Assembly (NCBI RefSeq): GCF_019048525.1
Contig: NZ_CP077369.1
Coordinates: 1,798,001 to 1,862,000 of the forward strand
Source of the DNA: Acinetobacter lwoffii
GTDB lineage: Bacteria; Pseudomonadota; Gammaproteobacteria; Pseudomonadales; Moraxellaceae
DNA length: 64,000 bases
Reading direction: 5' to 3'
The position numbers were made by a program, and so were the translations under genes. Each line of letters opens with the position of its first letter. Position 1 is the first letter of the stretch. The notes under the pieces are model-generated. The model did no database searches, was not told where the DNA came from, and was given only the letters and a program-made list of their open reading frames with translations. Positions 50,908 through 60,137 of the stretch are shown piece after piece.

Positions 50908-51040
50908 ACAAAATAAGGTCTAAAGATGCTTATATTTGCTTCAAGATCATTGTAAAGTTCAAGCAGAATTGACATGATCTGAGCTTGAAAACAGATTATT
51001 AGATTGAAAAAGACGTAATAAAATGAAGGAGTCTTGCTGA

Positions 51041-51727
51041 GTGGTTAAGCGTATTGCAATAACAATGCTGTGTGTCGCAAGTTTATCAGGTTGTGCAAGT
51101 TTTATTTCCAGCGGCACAGGTACGGCTCCTGTCGGAACTGAAAGTGGGGCGCGCACCTTGGGGCAGGTATTTATTGATTCCTCAATTGTCCGTACTGCAA
51201 AAATTAATCTTTATAAATTGGATTCGCGCTTTAAGCAGGCCCGGGTCAATATTGAAAGTTTCCATGGCAATGTCTTGTTGACCGGTCAGGTGCCGGATGC
51301 CCATTTAAAGCAACTGGCTGAAGATAATGTCAAATCCATGAGTGATGTCAAAGCGGTACATAATTTTATTACTGTCGGCAATCAGATCAGCTATAGCACC
51401 ATCATGCAGGATACTGCGGTGACTGCAAATACCCGTGGCTTGATCATGAAAGCGACTGTGGTAGCGGATAGTAAAGTGCATGTGCATACTGAAGATGGCG
51501 TACTGTATGTGATGGGTCGTTTAAATGGTGCCGAGATTGCTGACCTGAATCAGGTGTTACAACAGGTGGGTAATGTCACTAAAATTGTGACCCTAATTGA
51601 TAATGTGGAGCAATATTCAAGTCTGGCTAATCAAAACTTTGCCGCACCGGCATATGCGCAGCCGGGTATTGAACAGACGCCAGTGGCGATTGATCCTGAT
51701 ACGGTTGAACCGACCTATGAACCATAA
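51041..51727 (+). CDS. dolP: BON-domain lipoprotein DolP (YraP)
   Basis: The 228-residue protein has a signal peptide and lipobox LSGC (GTG start, AAGGAG 9 bases upstream) and two BON domains (KINLYKLDSRFKQARVNIESFHGNVLLTGQVPD; and VHVHTEDGVLYVMGRLNG). DolP is an outer-membrane lipoprotein supporting BAM function and membrane integrity. The C-terminus is a low-complexity tail (ALA/PRO/GLN-rich). Its last bases overlap the hydrolase start. Confidence 0.88.
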   Translation: MVKRIAITMLCVASLSGCASFISSGTGTAPVGTESGARTLGQVFIDSSIVRTAKINLYKLDSRFKQARVNIESFHGNVLLTGQVPDAHLKQLAEDNVKSMSDVKAVHNFITVGNQISYSTIMQDTAVTANTRGLIMKATVVADSKVHVHTEDGVLYVMGRLNGAEIADLNQVLQQVGNVTKIVTLIDNVEQYSSLANQNFAAPAYAQPGIEQTPVAIDPDTVEPTYEP

Positions 51728-52598
51728 GGTCGGCCAGTTTAAAACCCAACTCTCACAGCGTATTTTGCAGTTTCAACAGCACTATCAAGATTTCCGGTTA
51801 TACGATTTTGGTAGTTATGCTTTAAATCGTTTAACTCCGAAACAAGGTTACACAGTCGAAACCCAATTGGCCTATGGCCTGAAATCCCGGCAACGCTTTG
51901 ACCTGTTTCGGAGTCAGCAGCCTTTGCTCCATCGTCCCCTGATTGTTTTTGTGCATGGCGGTGCCTGGTTACATGGCGATAAAAAGGATTATCAGTTTAT
52001 TGGCGAGGCTTTTGCCAAAGAAGGTTATGACGTGGTGGTAATGAATTATCATCTGGCACCACAACATATTTTCCCAACTTATATTCATGATCTGCATTTG
52101 TTACTGAATCATTTGCAGCAGTCGGCTAAGCACTTGCAGATCTGTGCTGATAATCTGGTCCTGATGGGACATTCTGCCGGGGCCTTTAATGTCATGTCTG
52201 CCTTGTACCATCCGCAATCTGCCAGTATTGACCACGGTCAAATTCGGGCGATTATTGGTCTGGCGGGGCCTTATCATTTTGATTACAAAAATGATCCGAT
52301 CTGTGCCGATGCATTTGATCAGGCGGTGCCTTATCAGCAGGTGATGCCTTATTATTTTGTTAAAAATAGCTCAATCCGGCATTATCTGTTTATTGCCGAA
52401 AAAGACAAGATTGTTGGGCATTTCAATAGCCAGGATTTGGACCGCGTACTGAAAGAGAAGGGCAATCATAGCCATCTGATTCAAATTCCGAAACTTGGTC
52501 ATATTACGATTGTGGGTTCACTCTCCAGTTTGTTTAGCCGGTTTTTCCAGACCAAGGCACAGGTGCTTTGGGCGCTCGAGGATGCATTTAAATCCTGA
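51717..52598 (+). CDS. Alpha/beta hydrolase (esterase-like)
   Basis: From ATG 51717, within the last 11 bases of dolP, the protein has 293 residues. The oxyanion-hole HGGAWLHGDKKDY and nucleophile elbow LMGHSAGAFNVMSAL fit the carboxylesterase/BD-FAE group; LFIAEKDKIV and the His in KLGHITIV complete a triad. No signal peptide is seen, so it is cytoplasmic. Substrate unknown. The overlap with dolP suggests coupling. Confidence 0.8.
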   Translation: MNHKVGQFKTQLSQRILQFQQHYQDFRLYDFGSYALNRLTPKQGYTVETQLAYGLKSRQRFDLFRSQQPLLHRPLIVFVHGGAWLHGDKKDYQFIGEAFAKEGYDVVVMNYHLAPQHIFPTYIHDLHLLLNHLQQSAKHLQICADNLVLMGHSAGAFNVMSALYHPQSASIDHGQIRAIIGLAGPYHFDYKNDPICADAFDQAVPYQQVMPYYFVKNSSIRHYLFIAEKDKIVGHFNSQDLDRVLKEKGNHSHLIQIPKLGHITIVGSLSSLFSRFFQTKAQVLWALEDAFKS

Positions 52599-52630
52599 TA
52601 CTGATATGTTAGTTTAACCAAGCACTAGAT

Positions 52631-52672
52631 AAAAAAGAATCCAGTGGATGATCTCCCCTGGATTCTTTTTTT
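52631..52672. terminator. Bidirectional terminator between hydrolase and nudC
   Basis: AAAAAAGAATCCAG, loop, CTGGATTCTTTTTTT. It serves the hydrolase gene and probably the convergent nudC. Confidence 0.88.
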
Positions 52673-52704
52673 GAGCCGTTGGGCTAAATCTTTCAAATAC
52701 AGAT

Positions 52705-53481
52705 TTACAGCCAGGTCTTGGTGTCGTCTGCGACGGGCGTACCTTGAGTCACATGCATGATCATGGCATGGGCAATACTGCCTTTAAACGGAATTTCAGG
52801 CAGCTGATCGAATTTAAAGAATTGCGCATCGCTAATTTCTTCTTCCTGCAGCTGTAGCTCACCGCCAGCATATTCTGCCTTGAAGGCAATCATCAGATTG
52901 CTTGGGAAAGGCCAGGGCTGGCTGGCCAGATACTGAATATTCTTGAGTTGTAAGCCAACTTCTTCTAGCGTTTCACGACGTACTGCATCTTCCAGCGTTT
53001 CACCCACTTCAACGAAACCGGCAATCAGTCCATACATCTGGCTTTTAGTATTACGTGCATTTTTGGCCAGCAGAATCTCGTCTTCACCTTTGGTAATAAC
53101 AGTAATAACGCAAGGCTGTACCCGTGGATACTGACGGTAGTTGCAGGATGGGCAGACCATGGCATATTCAACAGCATGCGCTTCAGTCGCTGTGCCGCAA
53201 TGACTGCAAAATTTATGGTTACGACGCCATTCTAAAAGCTGTACCGCACGACTGGCCTGTTCAAATTGCTGGGTATTCCAGAACTGTAACAGCTGACGGA
53301 TGGGAACCAGTTGTAAGCCTGCAGGAATAGGCTCATCGGGAAGGAGATCACGGGCAATCACTTGATCACCCGTGTGGAGTAGCAAATCACTTGCTAAGGC
53401 TTCAACTCGTGGAAGTTGAAAGTGTTGATCGACCAGCAGTTGCTGTTGTTGAAAAATATAAGCAAGTGATAATTTGGACAT
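52705..53481 (-). CDS. nudC: NAD(+)/NADH pyrophosphatase or deNADding enzyme NudC
   Basis: NudC hydrolyses NADH and removes NAD caps from RNA. The 258 residues include a zinc ribbon (KFCSHCGTATEA and MVCPSCNYRQYPRVQP) and the Nudix box GFVEVGETLEDAVRRETLEEVG, followed by the SQPWPFPSNLMIAF signature of the family. Its ATG overlaps the fimL-like stop by one base (TAATG). Confidence 0.94.
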   Translation of the reverse strand: MSKLSLAYIFQQQQLLVDQHFQLPRVEALASDLLLHTGDQVIARDLLPDEPIPAGLQLVPIRQLLQFWNTQQFEQASRAVQLLEWRRNHKFCSHCGTATEAHAVEYAMVCPSCNYRQYPRVQPCVITVITKGEDEILLAKNARNTKSQMYGLIAGFVEVGETLEDAVRRETLEEVGLQLKNIQYLASQPWPFPSNLMIAFKAEYAGGELQLQEEEISDAQFFKFDQLPEIPFKGSIAHAMIMHVTQGTPVADDTKTWL

Positions 53482-55124
53482 TAGGCAACTATTTTGAGTT
53501 TCTCACTACTGTCCAATGCTACCTGAAACATCGCCTGTAATACAGGCTGTTTGTTCTTTAAGTTATCAATCATCATGTCGGCACTGGCCAGGGTGTCTAA
53601 AGCACGATGAATTTCTTCCGGACTTAATGCAATCGACAGATCAATACGGTTCTTGATGAATTCTGCAGTGGTGGTGAATGCAGTACGAACATGTTCTGCA
53701 TTCAGGAACAGCATCGCGCCGCCAATCTCGCAAAACTGTACTGGAACAGGTTCGAGTGCAGTCAAGTCATGATCTTGCAGGTAATTGCTGAGAATCTGGC
53801 TAGAAAGCTCGATCAGGGCCTTGGTTTCTGTGAGTAAAGCAGCGTGTGCTTCATCCAGACGGTCCAGAGAAATATTCATGTTGTTGACGCGCAGCTGCAA
53901 GCGGCTCGAAGTTTGATGACGTTCCAGTACGCCAATCGAGTTCATGGCAGACAGAATGACATTCATCAACTGCTGGGCAAAGCTGGCATCCTGCATCATC
54001 TCCGGCTGGCTCAGTGAAGCGGCCTGACGGGTCAGGTCATGATAGGCTTCATTCAGGTTCAATACCTTGAAGATATTCGCCAGATTATTCAGTTGTGCCT
54101 GCAGTTCCTGAGTCTTTTCAGGCGTCATGTTCTGATAGTTGAACTCGATGTCATTACGAATTTGCGCCATTTCCGTGGTCACCAATTCGCTGATGGTATG
54201 CATGGTTTCAAAGTCTGGGCCATACAGATGGCGACTGAAGACCTGTAATTGCATATCGGTCAGCAGGTCATCGCCCACATTGAGCTGGCTACGGATAGAT
54301 TGCGCAGTTTCATCTTCCTGACTGATACACAGGCTGAGCACATTGGCCAGATCAGCCAGCGAAGCCTTGAAACTGTCTGCCGAGCTAAAATACTGTGCCA
54401 TGTTACGTTCAATGCTCACCAATGTGCGTAGGCGTGGCTCATTAATCAGCAGGTGATCAATATTGTTCAACGCGACATAGACCAGATTCCAGTACTGCTT
54501 GCTGTCATGTTGTTCTGCAAGTCCTGCCAGATAAGCCCCCACCAGTTTGATGGCTTGCAGATCCAGTTCACTTTCTTCCTGATTGATCAGCTTGTTGAGT
54601 GACAGCTTATACAGGCGGTGTACATATTGGGATTTTTCCAGACTTGGTGCTTGTGGCAGTGCAAAATCAGGGGTGACGCAATCCAGTAGCGATTCTACAT
54701 GCTGGCCTTCAGTCGTCAGCGGTTTACCCAAAGCCAGTTCCAGACGGTTCAGGGTATCCAGCAAAAACTGTGGAATTTTCACTTCACGCAAACAGATAAA
54801 TTCGATATAGCGTTTCAGCATGGTGGTGCCTTCACTCAAGGCGATCACTTCTTGAGTATTGACCTGCGCCGGATTCCCCATAATCTTGCGCATCAGTTCT
54901 GCTGAATATTGAGCGACTTTTGCCAGACTGGACATGTCGATGAGTGCCAGAACTTGGGCGCATTGTTCGAACTGATTTAATGCATCATCAATACCAAAAG
55001 GTAAAGTCTGGTCTTCTACCAAGGTGCTTACTGCTGATTCGACTAACTTGATCGAGTTATCAACCTCATTTTTTATTATCAGTAAAGCTGTTGGATCAAA
55101 ATGTATAGAGGTTTGGTAAGACAT
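53481..55124 (-). CDS. FimL-like protein (ChpA N-terminal type)
   Basis: The 547-residue, wholly helical, cytoplasmic protein reads as FimL/ChpA-N in Pseudomonas terms: several Hpt-like helical bundles (EVDNSIKLVESAVSTLVED, LIDMSSLAKVAQYSAELMRKIMG, GTTMLKRYIEFI) without the catalytic His of an Hpt domain or a kinase/receiver. In Pseudomonas FimL acts with the Chp chemosensory system and cAMP to control type IV pili; that role is inferred here. No pil or chp genes are nearby. GTG 55133 is an alternative start. Confidence 0.6.
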   Translation of the reverse strand: MSYQTSIHFDPTALLIIKNEVDNSIKLVESAVSTLVEDQTLPFGIDDALNQFEQCAQVLALIDMSSLAKVAQYSAELMRKIMGNPAQVNTQEVIALSEGTTMLKRYIEFICLREVKIPQFLLDTLNRLELALGKPLTTEGQHVESLLDCVTPDFALPQAPSLEKSQYVHRLYKLSLNKLINQEESELDLQAIKLVGAYLAGLAEQHDSKQYWNLVYVALNNIDHLLINEPRLRTLVSIERNMAQYFSSADSFKASLADLANVLSLCISQEDETAQSIRSQLNVGDDLLTDMQLQVFSRHLYGPDFETMHTISELVTTEMAQIRNDIEFNYQNMTPEKTQELQAQLNNLANIFKVLNLNEAYHDLTRQAASLSQPEMMQDASFAQQLMNVILSAMNSIGVLERHQTSSRLQLRVNNMNISLDRLDEAHAALLTETKALIELSSQILSNYLQDHDLTALEPVPVQFCEIGGAMLFLNAEHVRTAFTTTAEFIKNRIDLSIALSPEEIHRALDTLASADMMIDNLKNKQPVLQAMFQVALDSSEKLKIVA

Positions 55125-55158
55125 GATCTGCACCTTTCCTGGAGTATTATCTATATAT

Positions 55159-55185
55159 GAGCCCCGCTTTAAACTACGGGGCCTC
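55159..55185. other. Hairpin between rnhA-dnaQ and fimL-like genes
   Basis: GAGCCCCG and CGGGGCCTC close a GC-rich hairpin with a 10-base loop. On the minus strand it has no T-run, so it is either a weak terminator or an mRNA processing structure. Confidence 0.4.
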
Positions 55186-55249
55186 TTTGTATTTACTATA
55201 ACTGAAGAACGATAGTTTTAAACCTAAAGTATCCCCGGAAATGTAGATT

Positions 55250-56626
55250 TTATTTCGCGAAAAGGCAAGCAGTTCCATGTTTTTCTTCGAATTGTTTGAC
55301 CCAATTCTCATGTTCCTGTAATTCCTGTTCTGACGGGAGAATCACCGGTAATTCAATTTCAACTCTGGCCATCCCTGAACGGCTGTTCTGGTCTTCAGAC
55401 TGGGACAGGGCATCGATATCAAAAGACACCTGTCCACCGGTCATCGCCAGATAAACATCGGACAGGATTTCCGCATCGAGCAAGGCACCGTGGAAAGTAC
55501 GGTCACGTTGTGGAATCTCGTAACGGCGCACTAAGGCATCCAGCGAATTTTTCTGACCGGGATGCTTGGACTTGGCCAGTGCCAGGGTATCGGTGACGTC
55601 ACAGACTTCGGAGAGTGCTTTAAAACCTGCGCGTTTGAATTCCATATCCAGAAAGTTCATATCGAAGGTCGCGTTATGCGCAATAATTTCCGCGCCGTGT
55701 AAATAGTCAAACAGCACTTGAGAAATTTCTTCAAACAGCGGTTTGTCTTGCAGGAATTCGTCGGTGATCCCGTGGACATTCACGGAATCACCGACCGGTG
55801 TTTTCGGATTGATATAGATATGAATCGAGCTGCCGGTCAGTTTGCGGTTAATCATTTCTAGCGCGCCAACTTCAATAATCCGGTCACCATCCTGATAATA
55901 AAAACCGGTGGTTTCGGTATCCAGAATCAGTTGTCGTGGGCCATGCAGCTGTAGCTTTGCTGGTGTAATGACAATTTGCGGATGTAGCTCAGTCGAGGCA
56001 GATGATTCTGAAGATGAAGCATCGTCATTGCTGTCTGTTGCTAAAACTTCAGTCTGTACAATTTCTTCAACAGTCACTTCGATGATTTCTTCCAGCTCTT
56101 CTTCTTCGCTCTCGGCCAGATCAAGACCGAAAGGATCGTCTAGCAACCAGTCGGGTTCAGATTTTTTTTTATCTTCAGACATTGAAGGGCTTTGCTTGGA
56201 TTTTTTCAGGGTTTCATCAGCACCCAGATTGGCCAGCTGATCGGCCATTTCATTGCCCGGATGTCCAGCATGACCTTTGACCCAGTGCCATTCGATGTCA
56301 CGTCCTTGACAGACTTCATCAAGTTTTTGCCACAGATCCGGATTTTTGACGTCTTTCCAGTTTTTCTTTTTCCAGCCGTGAATCCATTCGGTAATGCCTT
56401 GTTTGACATACTTGGAATCGGTATAGATCACCAGTTTGTCTTGCTTGTCACAAAACAGAATCCCTTCAATGGCAGCCGTCAGCTCCATACGGTTGTTAGT
56501 AGTATGATCTTCACCGCCACAGATTTTGTGTTCTTGTTGGCCATTAACAATGTACGCACCCCAACCGCCTAAACCCGGGTTGCCGCGACAGGCGCCATCA
56601 ACATAAAGTGTGATAGTGTGTGACAT
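55250..56626 (-). CDS. RNase HI-DNA polymerase III epsilon fusion
   Basis: A single 458-codon frame joins two enzymes. Residues 1-140 are RNase HI with its catalytic D10 (YVDGACRGNPG), E48 (RMELTAAIEG), D70 (IYTDSKYVKQG), and H119/D129 in KGHAGHPGNEMAD. Residues about 142-228 are an acidic, Ser/Glu/Asp-rich linker. Residues 230-458 are DnaQ, the proofreading 3'-5' exonuclease: D236/E238 in LILDTETTGF, then HNATFDMNFLDMEF, and HGALLDAEILSD followed by MTGGQVSF, which resembles the clamp-binding QxSxF region. In E. coli the two genes are separate and divergent. There is no stop or frameshift between the parts. Confidence 0.92.
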   Translation of the reverse strand: MSHTITLYVDGACRGNPGLGGWGAYIVNGQQEHKICGGEDHTTNNRMELTAAIEGILFCDKQDKLVIYTDSKYVKQGITEWIHGWKKKNWKDVKNPDLWQKLDEVCQGRDIEWHWVKGHAGHPGNEMADQLANLGADETLKKSKQSPSMSEDKKKSEPDWLLDDPFGLDLAESEEEELEEIIEVTVEEIVQTEVLATDSNDDASSSESSASTELHPQIVITPAKLQLHGPRQLILDTETTGFYYQDGDRIIEVGALEMINRKLTGSSIHIYINPKTPVGDSVNVHGITDEFLQDKPLFEEISQVLFDYLHGAEIIAHNATFDMNFLDMEFKRAGFKALSEVCDVTDTLALAKSKHPGQKNSLDALVRRYEIPQRDRTFHGALLDAEILSDVYLAMTGGQVSFDIDALSQSEDQNSRSGMARVEIELPVILPSEQELQEHENWVKQFEEKHGTACLFAK

Positions 56627-56833
56627 AGATTAAATCCGATCAAAATAGAACAAGCTGGAAGGCTTATTGTATAGCGCAAATGCAGTCGATCAATCTATAT
56701 GTCCAGGATTTTTTAATTTCTTGTAACATTTAACGTGAAATCGCGGTAAATTATTGGCTTGAGTCTTCGACATGCTTCACTACAATGGCATATCTAAAAA
56801 ATAAATTTATATACGAGTTGTTTGGATTTCTTT

Positions 56834-59800
56834 ATGTATAAACCAACCGCAATTTTGTGGCAGCCGACATTACCTACATTTTTAAAATATTCTGTACTGG
56901 GAACTGCGCTTGCTTCTCTAGGACTGACGGGCTGTTCATCTACACAAAGTGCGACCCAAACAGCATCAAGCAAGCAGGTTGGATCACAATATCTGGATGC
57001 CAGCAGTCTGGATGGACTCGAAGATTTACTTTCTGCAACGGATATGCGTGCAGTCGAAGGTGACCGTTTACAGATTCTGAAACATGGTGATGTCTGGAAA
57101 CGCATGACCGTGGGTTTCAAGATGGACTTAAGTGTCTGGAATCCGCGGATTGATGCGCAGCGTGGCTGGTTTATTTCACGTCAGCCTTATCTGGATCGCT
57201 TAAGTGCGCGTGCATCACGTTATTTATATTACACAGTAAAAGAAGCAGAACGCCGTGGCATGCCGACCGAGTTGGCACTGTTACCGATTATTGAAAGTTC
57301 TTATGACCCGGCAGCGACCAGTAGTGCGGCGGCAGCAGGTTTATGGCAGTTTATTCCAAGTACCGGCCGCATTTATGGTCTAAAGCAGACTTCTTTATAC
57401 GATGGTCGTCGTGATGTAGTGGAATCGACCCGTGCAGCCTATGAGTTTTTGGGCAGTCTGTATAACCAGTTTGGTTCTTGGGAATTGGCGCTCGCTTCCT
57501 ATAATGCAGGCCCAGGCCGTATCCAGCAGGCGATTAACCGTAACAAAGCTGCAGGTCTGCCTACCGATTATTGGTCATTGAAACTACCACAAGAAACCAT
57601 GAGTTACGTGCCACGTTTCCTGGCGGTTGCACAAATTATTAAAAATCCGGGCAGTTATGGGGTGAGTTTGCCACCGATTGCCAACCGTCCGCATTTCCGT
57701 GAAGTACCGGTCGGTGTTGCCAGTTTAAATGAAATTGCAGCGATTACCGGTTTGAGCCGTGCAGAACTGTATCAATTAAACCCGGGTCATCGTGGTGATC
57801 ATATTGATCCTGCAAGTCCGCGCCGTATTCTGATTCCTGCTGACTTAAGTCCTTCAGTGGATGAGAAGCTGAAAAAATTATCCGGTTCAGGTGGTTTATG
57901 GGCGAGTAACACGAGCAGCCTGCCGCGAAATACGACGACAGTGGTGCCCACCAGAGCTGCACCGCCAGAATTAAATATGAAAACGATTACGCCTTCTAAA
58001 CAGACTCCGCCAGCGGTTGTTAGTAATCAGCCTGCAACGACCGTTGCTAAAACAACGACTCCGGCTAAAGCTGCAAGTACGCCACCTGTCGTCACAGCAG
58101 CGGTAAGTACCGCGACAACGGCAAATACTGTGACCCAGACTACGAAAAAGATTTCGACGCCTAAAGGCTCATCTGCCTTGGCCAGTTTTGCGGCACAAAG
58201 TGATTTGCCAATTCCAAGTGCGCCGCGTATTCCGGTAGCTGTAACACCTGCAGCGCCAGCGAAACAGATTCAGGTCGAACCACCGATTTCGGCAGCTGAG
58301 CGTCAGCAAGTTCAGCAGGCGGTCATCGCACAGGATATTCAGAAAACTGTAGATGAAATTCTGCAGCCTGTTGCAACACCGGCAGAACAGGCCCAAGTGG
58401 TTGAAGAGCTGAAAGCATTGGCGCCGGCTGGCACAGAAATTGTTGATCCTTATGACGGTAAAATCAAGCTGACTGCCATTCAAACCAGCCTGTCTGTTGC
58501 TGAGCAGCAAGGCAAAGAGCTCACCAAAGGCTTTTCTTATCCGAAAGAAGTTGCTGACAATACCACTGCGAACTCGGTTGAAGCCAAGCTAAATCAGGGC
58601 AAAAATTACGTCAAGACGGATTCTGAAGTGGTAGTGGTTGCTCCAAAAGGAAAACGCAGTACCTATAAGGTGTTACCAGGTGATAATCTGGCAATGATTG
58701 CGGCTAAAAATGGGGTGAACTGGCGTGATGTGGCGAAATGGAACCAGATTGATCCAAATTCTCCACTGTATGTGGGCACCACCATTTATCTGTATGATGC
58801 CAAACCTGTACAGGAAGCCAGCAAAGCCAAAGAAAAGCCGGAAACTTATGTCGTTCAGGCCAATGACTCTCTGACTAGCGTAGCGACCCAGTTTGGTTTT
58901 AGCGTGAAACAACTGGCTGATTTTAATGGACTGAATAGTAATAGCGGTCTGTTTGTTGGGCAAAAGCTGTCATTGAAAGATACAGGGCAGTCCAAAGCCA
59001 AAGTTGAAGAGATTAAAAAAGCTGAAACTGCCAAGGTTCAGACTAAATCCTATACAGTGAAACGCGGTGAGTATCTGAAACTGATTGCCGATCGTTACGG
59101 GCTTTCAAATGCTGAACTGGCATCTTTGACTTCCGGTCTGACTGCCGGTAGCAGTCTGATGGTGGGACAGAAAATCAATGTACCACTTCAGGAAGTTGAA
59201 GAGCTAACGGCATCTAGCCAGAAAACTGAGCAGAAGTTTGAAAATGTTAAAGTCGATCAGACTGCAACTGAAAACTATCAGGTCAAACGCGGTGAAACAC
59301 TGTATACTATTGCCAGTCAAAGCAAGCTGAGTGTCTCTGAACTGGCTGCACTGAATGGGTTGTCTGCCAATAGTGGTTTACGTATAGGTCAGACCATCAA
59401 GATTCCAGCCGGCAGTCAAATCCCTGAAACCTATACGGTTCAATCGGGTGATACGCTGACCGGTATTGCCTCAAGATATAATTTGTCAATGGACCAGGTG
59501 GCGAGCCTGAATGGCATGTCACGTAATGCAGGTTTGCGAGTGGGGCAGCGTCTGAAACTGAGTGGTGACGTGACAGAACCGGTAAGTGAAGTGGTCGCGG
59601 AAACTGCGGTCAAGAATACAAAATCGGATTCGCATGTGGTGAAGTCAGGGGAAACCTTAAGCTCTATTGCACGTCAGTATCATTTACAACTGCAATATAT
59701 GGCTGATTTGAACGGCCTGAATACCAATAGCACAGTGCGTATTGGTCAGCGTTTAAAAATTGAGGGTGACTTTCCGACAGATAAAAAAGTTGAAGGCGTG

Positions 59801-60127
59801 AAAGTGGCAGCTAAGCCTGTAGCTTCTAAGGCAACTGAATCCTATACGGTAAAATCCGGTGAATCCCTGAATGCAATTGCCAGCCGTTTAGGCATAAGCG
59901 TGACCGACCTGGCTCAGTTAAATAATCTGAGTCCACGCGCAGGATTGCGTGTCAGTCAAACGATCCAGATTCCAAAACTGGTGACGGATTATAAAGTCAA
60001 ACGCGGTGATACCTTAATCGGTCTGGCTTCACGTTATGGTCTGAACAGCAATGAACTGGCGGAAATGAATGATCTCAAACCAAATACACAATTGCGTATT
60101 GGTGATGTGATTAAAGTGCCGAATTAA
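56834..60127 (+). CDS. mltD: Membrane-bound lytic murein transglycosylase D with eight LysM repeats
   Basis: From ATG 56834 the protein has 1097 residues. It has a signal peptide with lipobox LTGC (Cys about 32), an SLT domain near 140-260 with catalytic Glu in PIIESSYDP and AAGLWQFIPSTG, and a Pro/Ala/Thr-rich linker (about 350-600). Eight LysM modules fill about 605-1097, each with a YxVxxGDxLxxIA-like start and an I-P-like end. MltD cleaves peptidoglycan glycan chains. E. coli MltD is about 452 residues with few LysM, so this one is unusually long. It lies 10 bases before yejA. Confidence 0.9.
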   Translation: MYKPTAILWQPTLPTFLKYSVLGTALASLGLTGCSSTQSATQTASSKQVGSQYLDASSLDGLEDLLSATDMRAVEGDRLQILKHGDVWKRMTVGFKMDLSVWNPRIDAQRGWFISRQPYLDRLSARASRYLYYTVKEAERRGMPTELALLPIIESSYDPAATSSAAAAGLWQFIPSTGRIYGLKQTSLYDGRRDVVESTRAAYEFLGSLYNQFGSWELALASYNAGPGRIQQAINRNKAAGLPTDYWSLKLPQETMSYVPRFLAVAQIIKNPGSYGVSLPPIANRPHFREVPVGVASLNEIAAITGLSRAELYQLNPGHRGDHIDPASPRRILIPADLSPSVDEKLKKLSGSGGLWASNTSSLPRNTTTVVPTRAAPPELNMKTITPSKQTPPAVVSNQPATTVAKTTTPAKAASTPPVVTAAVSTATTANTVTQTTKKISTPKGSSALASFAAQSDLPIPSAPRIPVAVTPAAPAKQIQVEPPISAAERQQVQQAVIAQDIQKTVDEILQPVATPAEQAQVVEELKALAPAGTEIVDPYDGKIKLTAIQTSLSVAEQQGKELTKGFSYPKEVADNTTANSVEAKLNQGKNYVKTDSEVVVVAPKGKRSTYKVLPGDNLAMIAAKNGVNWRDVAKWNQIDPNSPLYVGTTIYLYDAKPVQEASKAKEKPETYVVQANDSLTSVATQFGFSVKQLADFNGLNSNSGLFVGQKLSLKDTGQSKAKVEEIKKAETAKVQTKSYTVKRGEYLKLIADRYGLSNAELASLTSGLTAGSSLMVGQKINVPLQEVEELTASSQKTEQKFENVKVDQTATENYQVKRGETLYTIASQSKLSVSELAALNGLSANSGLRIGQTIKIPAGSQIPETYTVQSGDTLTGIASRYNLSMDQVASLNGMSRNAGLRVGQRLKLSGDVTEPVSEVVAETAVKNTKSDSHVVKSGETLSSIARQYHLQLQYMADLNGLNTNSTVRIGQRLKIEGDFPTDKKVEGVKVAAKPVASKATESYTVKSGESLNAIASRLGISVTDLAQLNNLSPRAGLRVSQTIQIPKLVTDYKVKRGDTLIGLASRYGLNSNELAEMNDLKPNTQLRIGDVIKVPN

Positions 60128-60137
60128 TGAATGGATC

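Noticed and set aside
58640..60127. Repetitive DNA that could suggest a CRISPR or tandem array
   Set aside because: The repeats are diverged LysM domains encoded in a single reading frame.
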